Source: an uncultured Clostridia bacterium
GTDB taxonomy: Bacteria > Bacillota > Clostridia > TANB77 > CAG-508
Reading direction: 5' to 3'
Assembly: GCA_949045875.1 (NCBI GenBank)
Contig: CARPYP010000024.1
Coordinates: 1 to 27,795 of the forward strand
DNA: 27,795 bases
In this document: piece after piece, positions 1 to 7,324 of the stretch
Layout of the letters: every line of letters starts with the position of its first letter
Numbering within the stretch: position 1 is the first letter of the stretch
Position numbers and translations under genes: made by a program
The notes under the pieces: generated by a model
The model's database searches: none
What the model was told of the DNA's origin: nothing
The model's input: only the letters and a program-made list of their open reading frames with translations

Positions 1-82
1 TCCACCAGTTAAATTATACAACCTACACGGTCGCACCCTATTATATAAAAAAATTTTTTCTTTATTTTTCAATTTATAAAAT

Positions 83-105
83 GGGCAATTCGTAAAGAAT
101 TGCCC
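83..105. repeat. GC-rich hairpin (9-bp perfect stem)
   Basis: The arms gggcaattc and gaattgccc are perfectly complementary around a 5-nt loop. The hairpin lies just downstream of the DUF5684 gene on the minus strand, followed there by a weakly T-rich tract, so it could terminate that gene. It also resembles the other gggc...gccc hairpins scattered through this window. Positions 1-82 hold nothing else I can identify; the first bases (tccacca) could be the 3' end of an RNA gene lying outside the window. Confidence 0.5.
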
Positions 106-190
106 AGGCGTTCGACTTATATTTTAATTAATTTACACTGTGTTATTTCACATATCGCCAGTAAATTAATCTTTATTATATTAGGAATTA

Positions 191-634
191 TTATTCTGCT
201 TCTGCAGTTGCAGGTGTTCCTTGGTATTCTGCTTTTCCAAAACCTAATATACATGTAAATATTGGTGCTAAGAAGAATAATCCAACAGCGAAACCACTTC
301 CCATTCCAAATGCTTTTGAAAGGTTAATTGATAAATAGATTTGTAATCCTAACATTACTATCCATCCTACAAAAGGAATGATTGCTAATAAGTAACAAAG
401 TACTAACCATGGTGATATTCCTGAAATTTTGAATAAAATTACTATGTTGTAAATTGGAATTAGACATTTCCATCCTGCTTCTCCTGCTTTTGTAAATACT
501 TTCCACATACCAATTAATTGTACAACAGCTATAGCTAATATTATTATACTATATACAGCTAAAACTCCTCCAACTGCTGCTGCAACAGCTTCTACATCTG
601 CTGATGAACTATAATAATATGATTGATTAGACAT
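191..634 (-). CDS. DUF5684-type small integral membrane protein
   Basis: A 147-aa membrane protein. It has a short polar N-terminus rich in Ser and Tyr, hydrophobic segments at about residues 22-44, 73-100 and 113-133, and an acidic tail. The central stretch (KAGEAGWKCLIPIYNIVIL) and the later KAFGMGSGFAVGLFFL are the pattern I associate with the DUF5684 family, in which a Trp/Pro-Tyr-Asn loop follows the first helix. The family has no established biochemical function. The start is supported by a GGGGAG-like ribosome binding site. It lies at the distal end of the asp23-xse gene group on the same strand, with a 108-nt gap that probably separates it transcriptionally. Confidence 0.72.
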   Translation of the reverse strand: MSNQSYYYSSSADVEAVAAAVGGVLAVYSIIILAIAVVQLIGMWKVFTKAGEAGWKCLIPIYNIVILFKISGISPWLVLCYLLAIIPFVGWIVMLGLQIYLSINLSKAFGMGSGFAVGLFFLAPIFTCILGFGKAEYQGTPATAEAE

Positions 635-742
635 TTAAAGTCTCCCCTTTCTTTATATGTGATTTTATAATCACCTTCGACATAATTTTACATATAAAAA
701 TTGATTTTGTCAATATTTTTTTGGAATATTATTCAGGCTTTT

Positions 743-1183
743 TTAGAAGATTATTCCAGCTATTATTCCGATTAATGCTCCTACAAATACCTGTGTTGGT
801 GTATGCCCTAGTACTTCTACTAATTTCTCTTGAACTTGTATACCTGAAAGCCCTGGTGTATTTATTATTTTATTTAATAGTTGTGCTTGCTTTCCTGCTG
901 CTCTCCTTACACCTGCTGCATCATACATAACTATACATGCAAATATAAGTGATAAAGCAAATATTGGTGAATTAAATCCTTCACTTTTTCCTATTAAAGT
1001 GGCTAAAGATGTTACAACTGCTGAATGTGAGCTTGGCATTCCTCCTGCTCCTAAAATTCTTTTAAAATTAAATTTTTTTGTAGTTATTAAATCCCATGCA
1101 ACTTTAAAGCTTTGTATTGCAAGCCATAATAGTATAGGTATTGCTATATATTTATTGCCAAAAAAATTCTGTATCCCTTCCAT
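743..1183 (-). CDS. Divergent PAP2 (DUF212, YuiD-like) membrane protein
   Basis: A 146-aa protein of the divergent PAP2/acid phosphatase-like DUF212 family. The diagnostic motifs GGMPSSHSA (about residues 47-55) and YDAAGVRRAAGKQA (87-100) are both present, set among four hydrophobic segments. The SSHS motif corresponds to the His-containing phosphatase motif of PAP2 enzymes, and the family is suspected to act on a lipid phosphate. The substrate is unknown. It starts 20 nt after xseB with an AGGAAGGA ribosome binding site, so it is probably the last gene of that operon. Confidence 0.88.
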   Translation of the reverse strand: MEGIQNFFGNKYIAIPILLWLAIQSFKVAWDLITTKKFNFKRILGAGGMPSSHSAVVTSLATLIGKSEGFNSPIFALSLIFACIVMYDAAGVRRAAGKQAQLLNKIINTPGLSGIQVQEKLVEVLGHTPTQVFVGALIGIIAGIIF

Positions 1184-1203
1184 TTTTCTTCCTTCCTATT
1201 AAT

Positions 1204-1437
1204 TTAATTTTCTTCTTGTGTTTCATATTTATTTTCTTCTAGTTTTCCATTATCTTCTATTAATATTGTTATTTTTTTCTCTGCTTCGTCTAATATTTTT
1301 GTGCATTCTTTTGAAATTTTCATTCCTTCTTCAAATTTTTTCATACTTTCATCTAAGTTTAATTCTCCGTTTTCTAACTCTTTAGCAATCTGTTCTAATT
1401 CATTCATTTTATCTTCAAAATTTGATTTTTCTGACAT
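1204..1437 (-). CDS. xseB: Exodeoxyribonuclease VII small subunit
   Basis: 77 aa, the usual length for XseB. It has the family core FEDKMNELEQIAKELENGEL followed by the second helix ESMKKFEEGMK, which form the two-helix hairpin that binds XseA. Exonuclease VII degrades single-stranded DNA in both directions. The gene follows xseA by 57 nt on the same strand. The C-terminal extension after about residue 62 is acidic and variable, as in relatives. Confidence 0.93.
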   Translation of the reverse strand: MSEKSNFEDKMNELEQIAKELENGELNLDESMKKFEEGMKISKECTKILDEAEKKITILIEDNGKLEENKYETQEEN

Positions 1438-1494
1438 TTCTTAACTATCCTCTCTTTTTTTAGTTCAAAATAATATTTTTTTATTAACTAAATT

Positions 1495-2685
1495 TTAAAT
1501 GATTTTTGCCTCTTTATTTCCATCTTTGAATTTTAAATTAATTATTTGATTTTCCTCTATATTTTTTACTGAATTTATTATTTTTCCATTATTTGATGTT
1601 GCTATACAATATCCTCTTGTTAATGTTTTTAATGGACTTAATGTGTCTAATTTTGATATTAATCTTACAGCTTCATTTTTATTTTTACTTAATTTTTGAG
1701 ATATACTTAAATATAATTTCTGGTTAACTTTATCAATTTTTATATATCTTTCGTTTATTTTTTGTAATGGTTCTGAAAATGATTTACTTTTTATACATTT
1801 TTCGTATCTTAGCTTTATTAGCTGTATTTTCTTTTTTAAATCTAGTTTATACCTTCTTTGATATTCACAAATTTTTTCATATATCTCGTCTATTTCTGGA
1901 ACAGCTAATTCTGCCGCAGCAGACGGAGTTGGAGCTCTTAAATCTGCTACAAAGTCAGCTATTGTAAAATCAGTTTCATGTCCTACAGATGAGATTACTG
2001 GTATTTTTGAGTCATATATTGCTCTTGCAACTATTTCTTCATTAAAAGGCCATAAGTCTTCTAATGAACCTCCTCCACGCGCCAATATTAAAACATCTGC
2101 AATTTTATTTTCATTTGCTAATTTTATTGCTTTTGCAATTTTTTCACTTGCTCCTTCACCTTGTACTGGTACAGGTAAAAGCCTTATATATACATTGGGG
2201 TTTCTCCTTGTTGAAACATTTATAATGTCTCTTATTACTGCACCTGTCTGAGAAGTTAATACTCCAATTATTCTTGGCATATATGGTATCTCTTTTTTAT
2301 GGGCTTTGTTAAATAATCCTTCTGCTTCTAATTTATTTTTTAATTCATTATATTTTGTATATAAATCACCTAGTCCATCTTCTTGCATTGCTTTACAATA
2401 AATCTGATAAACTCCATCTCTTTCAAATACTGATACAGTTCCTAGTATTCTTACTTTCATTCCATCTTTAGGTACAAAATTTAGATTTGAAGTATAAGAT
2501 TTAAACATAATACATTTTATAAGAGAGTTTTCATCTTTTAGCGTAAAATACATATGTCCTGTATAATGGTGCTTAAAGTTTGAGATTTCTCCTTTTACTA
2601 AAACATTGTTTAAGTACTCATCTTCATCAATTTTATTTTTTATATATTGATTTAATTTTGTTACTGTTATTGCTTCATATTTCAT
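1495..2685 (-). CDS. xseA: Exodeoxyribonuclease VII large subunit
   Basis: A 396-aa catalytic subunit of exonuclease VII. It has an N-terminal OB-fold (residues 1-110, with KGEISNFKHHYTGHMYFTLKD), then the catalytic domain motifs GVLTSQTGAVIRDI (141-154), LARGGGSLEDLWPFNE (201-216) and SSVGHETDFTIADFVADLRA (232-251), then a coiled-coil region that binds XseB. It forms a complex with XseB for mismatch repair and ssDNA processing. Start choice: an AAGGAAAT ribosome binding site lies just upstream. It sits between nusB and xseB in the common Clostridia order. Confidence 0.96.
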   Translation of the reverse strand: MKYEAITVTKLNQYIKNKIDEDEYLNNVLVKGEISNFKHHYTGHMYFTLKDENSLIKCIMFKSYTSNLNFVPKDGMKVRILGTVSVFERDGVYQIYCKAMQEDGLGDLYTKYNELKNKLEAEGLFNKAHKKEIPYMPRIIGVLTSQTGAVIRDIINVSTRRNPNVYIRLLPVPVQGEGASEKIAKAIKLANENKIADVLILARGGGSLEDLWPFNEEIVARAIYDSKIPVISSVGHETDFTIADFVADLRAPTPSAAAELAVPEIDEIYEKICEYQRRYKLDLKKKIQLIKLRYEKCIKSKSFSEPLQKINERYIKIDKVNQKLYLSISQKLSKNKNEAVRLISKLDTLSPLKTLTRGYCIATSNNGKIINSVKNIEENQIINLKFKDGNKEAKII

Positions 2686-2736
2686 TTTATTTCCTTCTCA
2701 CGATATATAATTTAAAGGGCATAGTTTGTCGCTGTT

Positions 2737-3141
2737 TTATATATTCTGATTTACGATACTTGCTAGTACCCCATTTACAAACATTTTTGAATTGTCGTCT
2801 CCGTATGTTTTTGCTAATTCTACTGCCTCGTTAATTACTACTTTAAATGGAATATCTGTATTTTTAAGTTCATATATTGCTAATTTTAAAATAACTAAAT
2901 CAATTTTTGAGATTCTTTCTATTGTCCACTTTTCTGCTAAATTGTCTGATATTAGTTTAGATATTTTTTCCTTTTCTTTTAATATTCCATTTATTGTGTT
3001 TTTCATATAGTCTATTTCTGGTATTTCAACTATTGTGTTTTCTTCTATGTAAGAATTTATTATGTCTTCCGTTTCATCTTTACAAAATTCTAAACTATAT
3101 AGTAATTTAAAAGTTTCTTCTCTTAATTTTGACCTGTTCAT
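2737..3141 (-). CDS. nusB: Transcription antitermination factor NusB
   Basis: 134 aa, all-helical NusB fold. It begins MNRSKLREETFKLLYSLEF and ends with the conserved block KVVINEAVELAKTYGDDNSKMFVNGVL. NusB binds NusE (S10) and boxA RNA in rRNA antitermination. It lies between amaP (14-nt gap) and xseA (51-nt gap) on the same strand, a known Clostridia arrangement. Confidence 0.94.
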   Translation of the reverse strand: MNRSKLREETFKLLYSLEFCKDETEDIINSYIEENTIVEIPEIDYMKNTINGILKEKEKISKLISDNLAEKWTIERISKIDLVILKLAIYELKNTDIPFKVVINEAVELAKTYGDDNSKMFVNGVLASIVNQNI

Positions 3142-3155
3142 TGCTTTTTCCCTTT

Positions 3156-3755
3156 CTATAATTCATCTTCATCATTTTCTTCTATTTTTTGTGGAATATT
3201 AATTATGTTCTTAATTTTAATATTTACTTCTTTTACCTCTAGTTCTGTTGCTTCTTTTATAATATCTTTTATTCTTAATTGTAAGTTTGCATTTAAGTCT
3301 TTTATTATTGTATTTTGTAATATTTGTAATTCTATTAATATTGTTATTTCGTTTTTGTTATATATTATTACTTTAGTTCTTGCGTCTTGAATATTGTCAT
3401 AATTGTTTACTACACTGTTTGCAAGTCTTTCTATCGTTTCTTTTGAGATTAAAAGTTTTCCATCTTCATTTTCTATTAAAACTCCTTCACCCATTTTATC
3501 TTTTCTTCTTGTTTCTACTAAGTCAATTTTATCTCTTGAGTTCTTAAATAACATTGCTTTTATTGATAGTATTATAAATACCACACTTATACCGAATAAT
3601 ATATTGTATGCTATATTATTATTTAACATGTCTTTTATTATATATATTATTGCTTCTATTTTAGCCCACCCAAATATTAATAGTATTACTATTATTGATT
3701 CTATTAATATTATTAAAGAATATATGTTTAATATTATTTTATCTATTATCTTCAT
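3156..3755 (-). CDS. amaP: Alkaline shock response membrane anchor protein AmaP
   Basis: About 199 aa. Two transmembrane segments near the N-terminus (about residues 6-30 and 50-68) are followed by a cytoplasmic domain resembling one Asp23 repeat (LISKETIERLANSVVNNYDN). In Firmicutes AmaP anchors Asp23 to the membrane, and an Asp23/Gls24 gene lies immediately upstream, which supports the call. Two in-frame ATGs exist. The internal one at 3755 is chosen because it lies about 12 nt after a GAGAGGA site, whereas the ATG at 3767 overlaps that site too closely. Either start leaves the domains unchanged. Confidence 0.87.
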   Translation of the reverse strand: MKIIDKIILNIYSLIILIESIIVILLIFGWAKIEAIIYIIKDMLNNNIAYNILFGISVVFIILSIKAMLFKNSRDKIDLVETRRKDKMGEGVLIENEDGKLLISKETIERLANSVVNNYDNIQDARTKVIIYNKNEITILIELQILQNTIIKDLNANLQLRIKDIIKEATELEVKEVNIKIKNIINIPQKIEENDEDEL

Positions 3756-3848
3756 TTTTGCTATCATTCCTCTCTAAGGTACAAACCTAGGTTGGAAAAG
3801 TATTGTTACCAATTATTTTTCAACCTTTCACCCTCTATAAATGTTTTT

Positions 3849-3872
3849 GGGCACGATTGTTCAGTCGTGCCC
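3849..3872. repeat. GC-rich hairpin between amaP and asp23
   Basis: gggcacga pairs with tcgtgccc around an 8-nt loop. On the minus strand it is not followed by a T-tract, so it is not a convincing terminator for asp23. It looks like a member of the dispersed GC-rich hairpin family seen elsewhere in the window. Confidence 0.5.
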
Positions 3873-3884
3873 CTTTATTTGATT

Positions 3885-4334
3885 TTATTCTTCTGGTTGG
3901 CTTTCTGTTTTTTCTTCTACTTTTGAAATTTTTTCTTGTGGTGTTTGTACCCCTTGTACATGCACATTTACAGCTACAACGTCAAGTCCTGTCATTTCTT
4001 TAACTGATTTTTTTATTCTACTTTGTATCTCAAATGCAACATCTGGTATTCTTGAACCATATTCTACTATAATGTTTACATCTATTTTTGTTTCTTTTCC
4101 TGCTACTTCTACTTTTATTCCTTTTGCTAGATTTTTCTTTCCACTTAGAGCTTCTGTTATTCCTCCTGCAAATCCTTTTGCCATTCCTGCTACTCCTTGT
4201 ACATCTGAAACTGCTACTCCTGCAATTACTGCTACAACGTCTTCTGATATTTCAACTCCTGCATCATTGTTTTCTTCTTCAATTTCTACTTCATTTATTA
4301 TTAATTCTTCTTTCTTTTCTTCTTCTTTTTCCAT
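3885..4334 (-). CDS. asp23: Asp23/Gls24 family envelope stress protein
   Basis: 149 aa. It has an acidic N-terminal tail (1-28), then the Asp23 domain with ISEDVVAVIAGVAVSDVQG (about 28-46), VNIIVEYGSRIPDVAFEIQ and the C-terminal VVAVNVHVQGV. This family coats the inner face of the membrane with AmaP and is linked to envelope stress and cell shape. A canonical AGGAGG site 9 nt before the ATG fixes the start. It is the first gene of the minus-strand group asp23-amaP-nusB-xseA-xseB. The 1.1-kb duplication and repeat-rich DNA elsewhere does not touch it. Confidence 0.92.
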   Translation of the reverse strand: MEKEEEKKEELIINEVEIEEENNDAGVEISEDVVAVIAGVAVSDVQGVAGMAKGFAGGITEALSGKKNLAKGIKVEVAGKETKIDVNIIVEYGSRIPDVAFEIQSRIKKSVKEMTGLDVVAVNVHVQGVQTPQEKISKVEEKTESQPEE

Positions 4335-4538
4335 ATTATTTTTCCTCCTAAAAAATTTTATAGTACAAGTATATCAATTTATGCTTAATTTTACAACTGT
4401 TTTTGAAAATTTTTTAATTTCTATAATTTAAAAATGCAATTTACAGCTCTTCTAATATATAAATTTGTGTTTGTGAGGAGGGATTCAAAAATATAATAAA
4501 TTTTAACATAAATATTATTATGAAATATTGCAATCCAT

Positions 4539-4749
4539 TGTAGGGGCGCACAGTGTGCGTCCGTCCAATTGCAGAAATTTTAAATTTGTATTATTTATTT
4601 TAATATTAAATGTAATATATTTATAATAAATAAAAATATTATAATTTCTATCTTCGATGGGCAGACACAAGGCCTGCCCCTACATTTATTTAATATTTTA
4701 TAATTTTAAAATCCTATTATTTCACGGACGCACACTGTGCGCCCCTACA
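4539..4749. repeat. Inverted GC-rich repeat pair enclosing a third hairpin
   Basis: In the 396-nt gene-free stretch 4435-4830, a 24-nt sequence at 4539-4562 recurs as an exact reverse complement at 4726-4749. Each arm contains its own palindrome (cgcacAGtgtgcg core) and each ends in the flag sequence tgtagggg. Between them, 4659-4679 forms another hairpin (gggcag/ctgccc) ending in cccctaca. Similar flags recur at 10331-10387, 11270-11333 and 20477-20500. No coding potential is seen. This looks like a dispersed palindromic or MITE-like repeat family. Confidence 0.75.
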
Positions 4750-4829
4750 TTTCCTCTACAATTTTAAATTCACCTAAAAATTCATCCTCCATACAACCCC
4801 AAATTTTTATATTTGAATACCTATAAATT

Positions 4830-4864
4830 GAAAAAGGCTGGTGCCCTTAAAACTTGGCACCAGC
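4830..4864 (-). terminator. Intrinsic terminator of the 69-aa gene
   Basis: gctggtgcc (4838-4846) pairs with ggcaccagc (4856-4864), a 9-bp perfect stem with a 9-nt loop. On the minus strand it is followed by a CTTTTTC tract. It lies 6 nt past the stop codon of the 69-aa gene. Confidence 0.8.
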
Positions 4865-4870
4865 ACTTTT

Positions 4871-5080
4871 CTACTCAAGATACATATCGCTTAGTCTTAA
4901 TCGTAAGTAGATTAATCCCTCACGCCCCCCATCAATTACGTCGGGTTCTCTAAGAAGATACTCCCCCAGTTTTTTCTTCATCTGGGTTTTTAATTCGCCT
5001 TCAGCATATTCGATCGCCTCGGCTTTCGTTTTTAGACCCATTTTTCCTCCATAATTGACAGGTTCGTACTTGTTCTTCAT
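4871..5080 (-). CDS. Hypothetical 69-aa protein of atypical composition
   Basis: I do not recognise this protein. It is charged and soluble-looking, with an amphipathic helix (about residues 18-44, KTKAEAIEYAEGELKTQM) and a Gly-rich loop (VIDGGREG). It is flanked by an AAAGGA ribosome binding site and a strong terminator, so it looks like a real single-gene unit. Its codons (CCC, GAC, GTC, GGG, CGC) are richer in G+C than its neighbours, which suggests recent acquisition or strong selection. It could be a small phage or plasmid-derived protein, but nothing proves it. Confidence 0.6.
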   Translation of the reverse strand: MKNKYEPVNYGGKMGLKTKAEAIEYAEGELKTQMKKKLGEYLLREPDVIDGGREGLIYLRLRLSDMYLE

Positions 5081-5171
5081 TTTTTTTATTCCTTTCTACT
5101 AAATCCTCTTTGGATTGTTAATTGTTACTTTTATATTTTACTACATTTTTCTACTTTTTGCAAGCATATTT

Positions 5172-5420
5172 TTATGCTATGTAAAATATTGATGATACAA
5201 TTGTTAATACTGCAAATGCTATTGCTAATATTATTGTCCATCTTTTCATCTTACCTTCTTTTGTTTTTCCCTTATTTTGGTCATAGAAATTATTTGTTGA
5301 TGAACCAGTAATTGTTCCTGATGCTCCTGATTCATCTTTATTTTGAATTAATGTTAATACTATTAATGCAACACATACTAATGCATAAATTGCTAAAGAT
5401 ACATATTTTAATACTGTCAT
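5172..5420 (-). CDS. secG: Preprotein translocase subunit SecG
   Basis: 82 aa. Two transmembrane helices (about residues 4-25 and 60-80) flank a Gly/Ser/Asn loop with the SecG signature LIQNKDESGASGTITGSS. SecG joins SecYE to promote protein export. A GGGTGTATCAAAC stretch precedes the ATG. secG is commonly single in Clostridia, often just before rnr or smpB; here the downstream neighbour is the 69-aa orphan. Confidence 0.92.
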   Translation of the reverse strand: MTVLKYVSLAIYALVCVALIVLTLIQNKDESGASGTITGSSTNNFYDQNKGKTKEGKMKRWTIILAIAFAVLTIVSSIFYIA

Positions 5421-5582
5421 GTTTGATACACCCTTTCTTATTCATTTGTCACAAGATTTATGGCTTTGCCATTTTCTTCTTTAATATTTGAGCTTTCAAA
5501 TATTATGTGAAATTCTCAATTTATATTACTTTGTTATTCTAGCATACTTTTCTATAAAATGCAAACTTTTTTTTCAAAAGTC

Positions 5583-5611
5583 TTGTATTTTTTTGTTTTT
5601 TATGTTAGACT
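5583..5611 (+). promoter_or_regulatory. Possible sigma-A promoter of rpmB
   Basis: TTGTAT (5583-5588) and TAGACT (5606-5611) are spaced by 17 nt and lie about 45 nt upstream of the rpmB start. The match is modest. An overlapping dyad gacta/tagtc sits at about 5608-5622. Confidence 0.3.
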
Positions 5612-5656
5612 ATTATTTAGTCAGTTTATTTTACAGTTATTGGAGGTGCAATTTAA

Positions 5657-5855
5657 ATGGCAAAATGTGCAATTTGTGATAAAACAGTAAGTAATCGGTA
5701 ATCAAATAAGTATAGCTCGTTCTCATGTAAGCCGTAGAGCTCCTAGAACATGGAAACCAAATTTAAGAACTGTTACTACTATGGTTAACGGTCAACCTAA
5801 AAAAATTAAGGTTTGTGCTAAATGTTTACGTGCTGGAAAAGTTAAAAGAGTATAA
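5657..5855 (+). CDS. rpmB: Ribosomal protein L28, requires +1 shift at a CGG codon
   Basis: It starts MAKCAICDKTVSN after a TGGAGG ribosome binding site. In frame zero the 14th codon is CGG (5696-5698), immediately followed by TAA. Skipping only the C continues as GNQISIARSHVSRRAP and ends VCAKCLRAGKVKRV, a complete L28 of 65 aa. The N-terminal CAIC and C-terminal CAKC pairs form the zinc site of the C+ type. The glycine after the shift is the conserved Gly-Asn of L28. rpmB is a core ribosomal gene, its promoter-proximal signals and terminator are intact, and no second copy is visible here. The gene is therefore probably translated through the shift. A sequencing or assembly error is the alternative. 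Confidence 0.88.
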
Positions 5856-5890
5856 AATAAAGATGACTGTTACTAGTCATCTTTATTTTT
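5854..5890. terminator. Bidirectional terminator between rpmB and spoVM
   Basis: A 15-bp perfect stem (5854-5868 with 5875-5889) with a 6-nt loop has A-rich left and T-rich right arms. It can terminate rpmB on the plus strand and spoVM on the minus strand, whose stop codons face each other across it. Confidence 0.88.
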
Positions 5891-5930
5891 AATATTAGGG
5901 TTTAATTATCTTATGTAATATGATATAAAA

Positions 5931-6005
5931 TTAGTCTTTAATACCAAATATTAGCTTTACAAATCCTCTTAAAAATTTAGGGACTTTTTTTACAACTATA
6001 GTCAT
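5931..6005 (-). CDS. spoVM: SpoVM-like amphipathic sporulation peptide
   Basis: A 24-aa ORF begins MTIVVKKVPKFLRG and ends LIFGIKD. The pattern of a few residues, then KxPKF, an aliphatic-Arg amphipathic helix, then a charged tail is that of SpoVM, the 26-aa peptide that recognises forespore membrane curvature and anchors SpoIVA coat assembly. Bacillus SpoVM shares the PKFLxG core. A GAGAGGAG site 7 nt before the ATG supports this start; the longer frame reading through it has no support. It lies 14 nt after a small membrane-protein gene and before a strong terminator. Identification is by motif and size only. Confidence 0.8.
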   Translation of the reverse strand: MTIVVKKVPKFLRGFVKLIFGIKD

Positions 6006-6019
6006 TTTATCACTCCTCT

Positions 6020-6169
6020 CTAACATGATAACCATATCAAACCAACTATAACAACTAGTACCCCTATTATAAATAGCCAACCAGTTATTGGAAGTAATAA
6101 AACCAGTAAAACTCCTAATCCAAATCCAATCATACAAACTGCTAAAGTTTTCTTTAAAAATTTTAACAT
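6020..6169 (-). CDS. Small membrane protein upstream of spoVM
   Basis: A 49-aa protein beginning MLKFLKKTLAVCMIGFGLG. Two hydrophobic segments (about residues 8-25 and 28-46) with a TGW turn form a helical hairpin. The start at 6169 is chosen over the upstream ATG because AGGAAGGA lies 8 nt before it. Its stop is 14 nt from the spoVM start, so the two are probably co-transcribed and may both serve sporulation. The function is unknown. Confidence 0.72.
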   Translation of the reverse strand: MLKFLKKTLAVCMIGFGLGVLLVLLLPITGWLFIIGVLVVIVGLIWLSC

Positions 6170-6388
6170 AACTTTTTTCTTCCTTCCTGAGGTATGATTT
6201 ATGAGATTTTCCAAAATTCTCACTTTTTAGACATAAACTCTTTTATTACCTCCTTGATATATATTATATTACATTTACATAAATACGTTACAATTTTTAC
6301 AATAATTACCATTTCACGGTGTTAGATTTCGCTTGATATAGCATTATTTTTTGATTTAAAATTTTTATAAGAAAGGATTATTTTGATT

Positions 6389-7018
6389 ATGAATACTAAT
6401 TATATTGAATTGATTGATATTTTGAAAGCTACATATCCAGATGCTACATGTAGTTTGGATTTTACTAATCCTTTTGAGTTGGTAGTAGCTGTTATGCTTT
6501 CTGCTCAATGTACTGATGAAAGGGTTAATAAAACTACTCCTTCTCTTTTTAAAGAATGTAATACTCCTGAGGATTTTTCAAATATTGATTTACCTTTACT
6601 AGAAGAGTTTATACATCCATGCGGTTTCTATAAAAATAAAGCTAAAAATATTAAGGCTTGTGCTCAAAAAGTTGTTTCTGATTTTAATGGAATTGTTCCA
6701 CAAAATATGGAGGATTTATTGACTTTACCTGGTGTTGGTAGAAAAAGTGCTAATGTTATTCTTCTTGAGGTTTTTGGAATTGCAAATGGTGTTGCTGTTG
6801 ATACTCATTGTAAGAGAATTTCAAATAAAATAGGTCTTTCTTCTCATACGGATCCTTTAAAAATAGAACAGGATTTAATAAAAATTTTTCCTAAAGAATA
6901 TTTAAAAGATGTTAATCACCTATTTGTATGGCATGGAAGAAATACTTGTACTGCTAGAAATCCTAAGTGCAATACATGCACAATTAATAAATTTTGTAAA
7001 ACTTGGAATAATTCTTAA
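6389..7018 (+). CDS. nth: Endonuclease III
   Basis: About 209 aa. A DNA glycosylase/AP lyase that removes oxidised pyrimidines. The helix-hairpin-helix LPGVGRKSANVI carries the catalytic Lys (K of GRKSA), and VAVDTHCKRISNKIGL carries the catalytic Asp. The C-terminal C-x6-C-x2-C-x5-C cluster (CTARNPKC, CNTC, CTINKFC) binds a 4Fe-4S cluster. A TTG at 6383 is an alternative start only 5 nt after AAAGGA; the ATG at 6389 is preferred. It is divergent from the spoVM unit. Confidence 0.95.
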   Translation: MNTNYIELIDILKATYPDATCSLDFTNPFELVVAVMLSAQCTDERVNKTTPSLFKECNTPEDFSNIDLPLLEEFIHPCGFYKNKAKNIKACAQKVVSDFNGIVPQNMEDLLTLPGVGRKSANVILLEVFGIANGVAVDTHCKRISNKIGLSSHTDPLKIEQDLIKIFPKEYLKDVNHLFVWHGRNTCTARNPKCNTCTINKFCKTWNNS

Positions 7019-7053
7019 AAATTTTAATATACTATTTATCTGAGGTGATAGTC

Positions 7054-7197
7054 TTGACAAATATAAATTGTTCTTCTAATTGTGTCTATCAAAAAAATGG
7101 TAAATGTTGCTTTGAAAATGTTTCTACTCAAAAAATTACTCCAAATTTGAATTGTGCTTACTTTTTCGAGCAAAACACCAAAAATGGAGCTTCTTAA
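7054..7197 (+). CDS. Cys-rich small protein of Clostridia
   Basis: A 47-aa ORF with a TTG start after a TGAGGTGA site. It contains NCSSNCVYQKNGKCCFEN and, near the end, LNCAYFFEQ. The arrangement C-x3-C-x-Y-Q-x-x-G-K-C...CAYF is a recurring pattern in small Clostridium proteins, which databases often mislabel as hydroxymyristoyl-ACP dehydratase. It probably binds a metal or forms disulfides. Nothing supports an enzymatic role. It is 35 nt after nth and followed by hairpins. Confidence 0.68.
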   Translation: MTNINCSSNCVYQKNGKCCFENVSTQKITPNLNCAYFFEQNTKNGAS

Positions 7198-7237
7198 TGC
7201 GGAGCTCCTTAAAATTGTTTAATTGTTTTTTATATAC

Positions 7238-7265
7238 AAAATTCAGTGTTCTCACACTGAATTTT
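7238..7265. terminator. Bidirectional terminator
   Basis: An 11-12-bp perfect stem (aaaattcagtg with cactgaatttt), a short loop, and flanking T-runs on both strands lie between two convergent small Cys-rich genes. A weaker hairpin (ggagct/agctcc) lies just before it at about 7186-7208. Confidence 0.85.
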
Positions 7266-7324
7266 TGTTTTTATATATATTTCTATTCTTTTGTAAGTTG
7301 CATAGGTTGCTTACATTTTTATGT

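Noticed and set aside
1..7. Sequence tccacca at the window start, like the 3' end of a tRNA or tmRNA
   Set aside because: Only seven bases are available and no stem can be tested, so it is not called.
5931..6137. 68-aa ORF reading through the spoVM start
   Set aside because: The N-terminal part is antisense-like, without a ribosome binding site, and overlaps the small membrane-protein gene; the internal ATG has a strong site.
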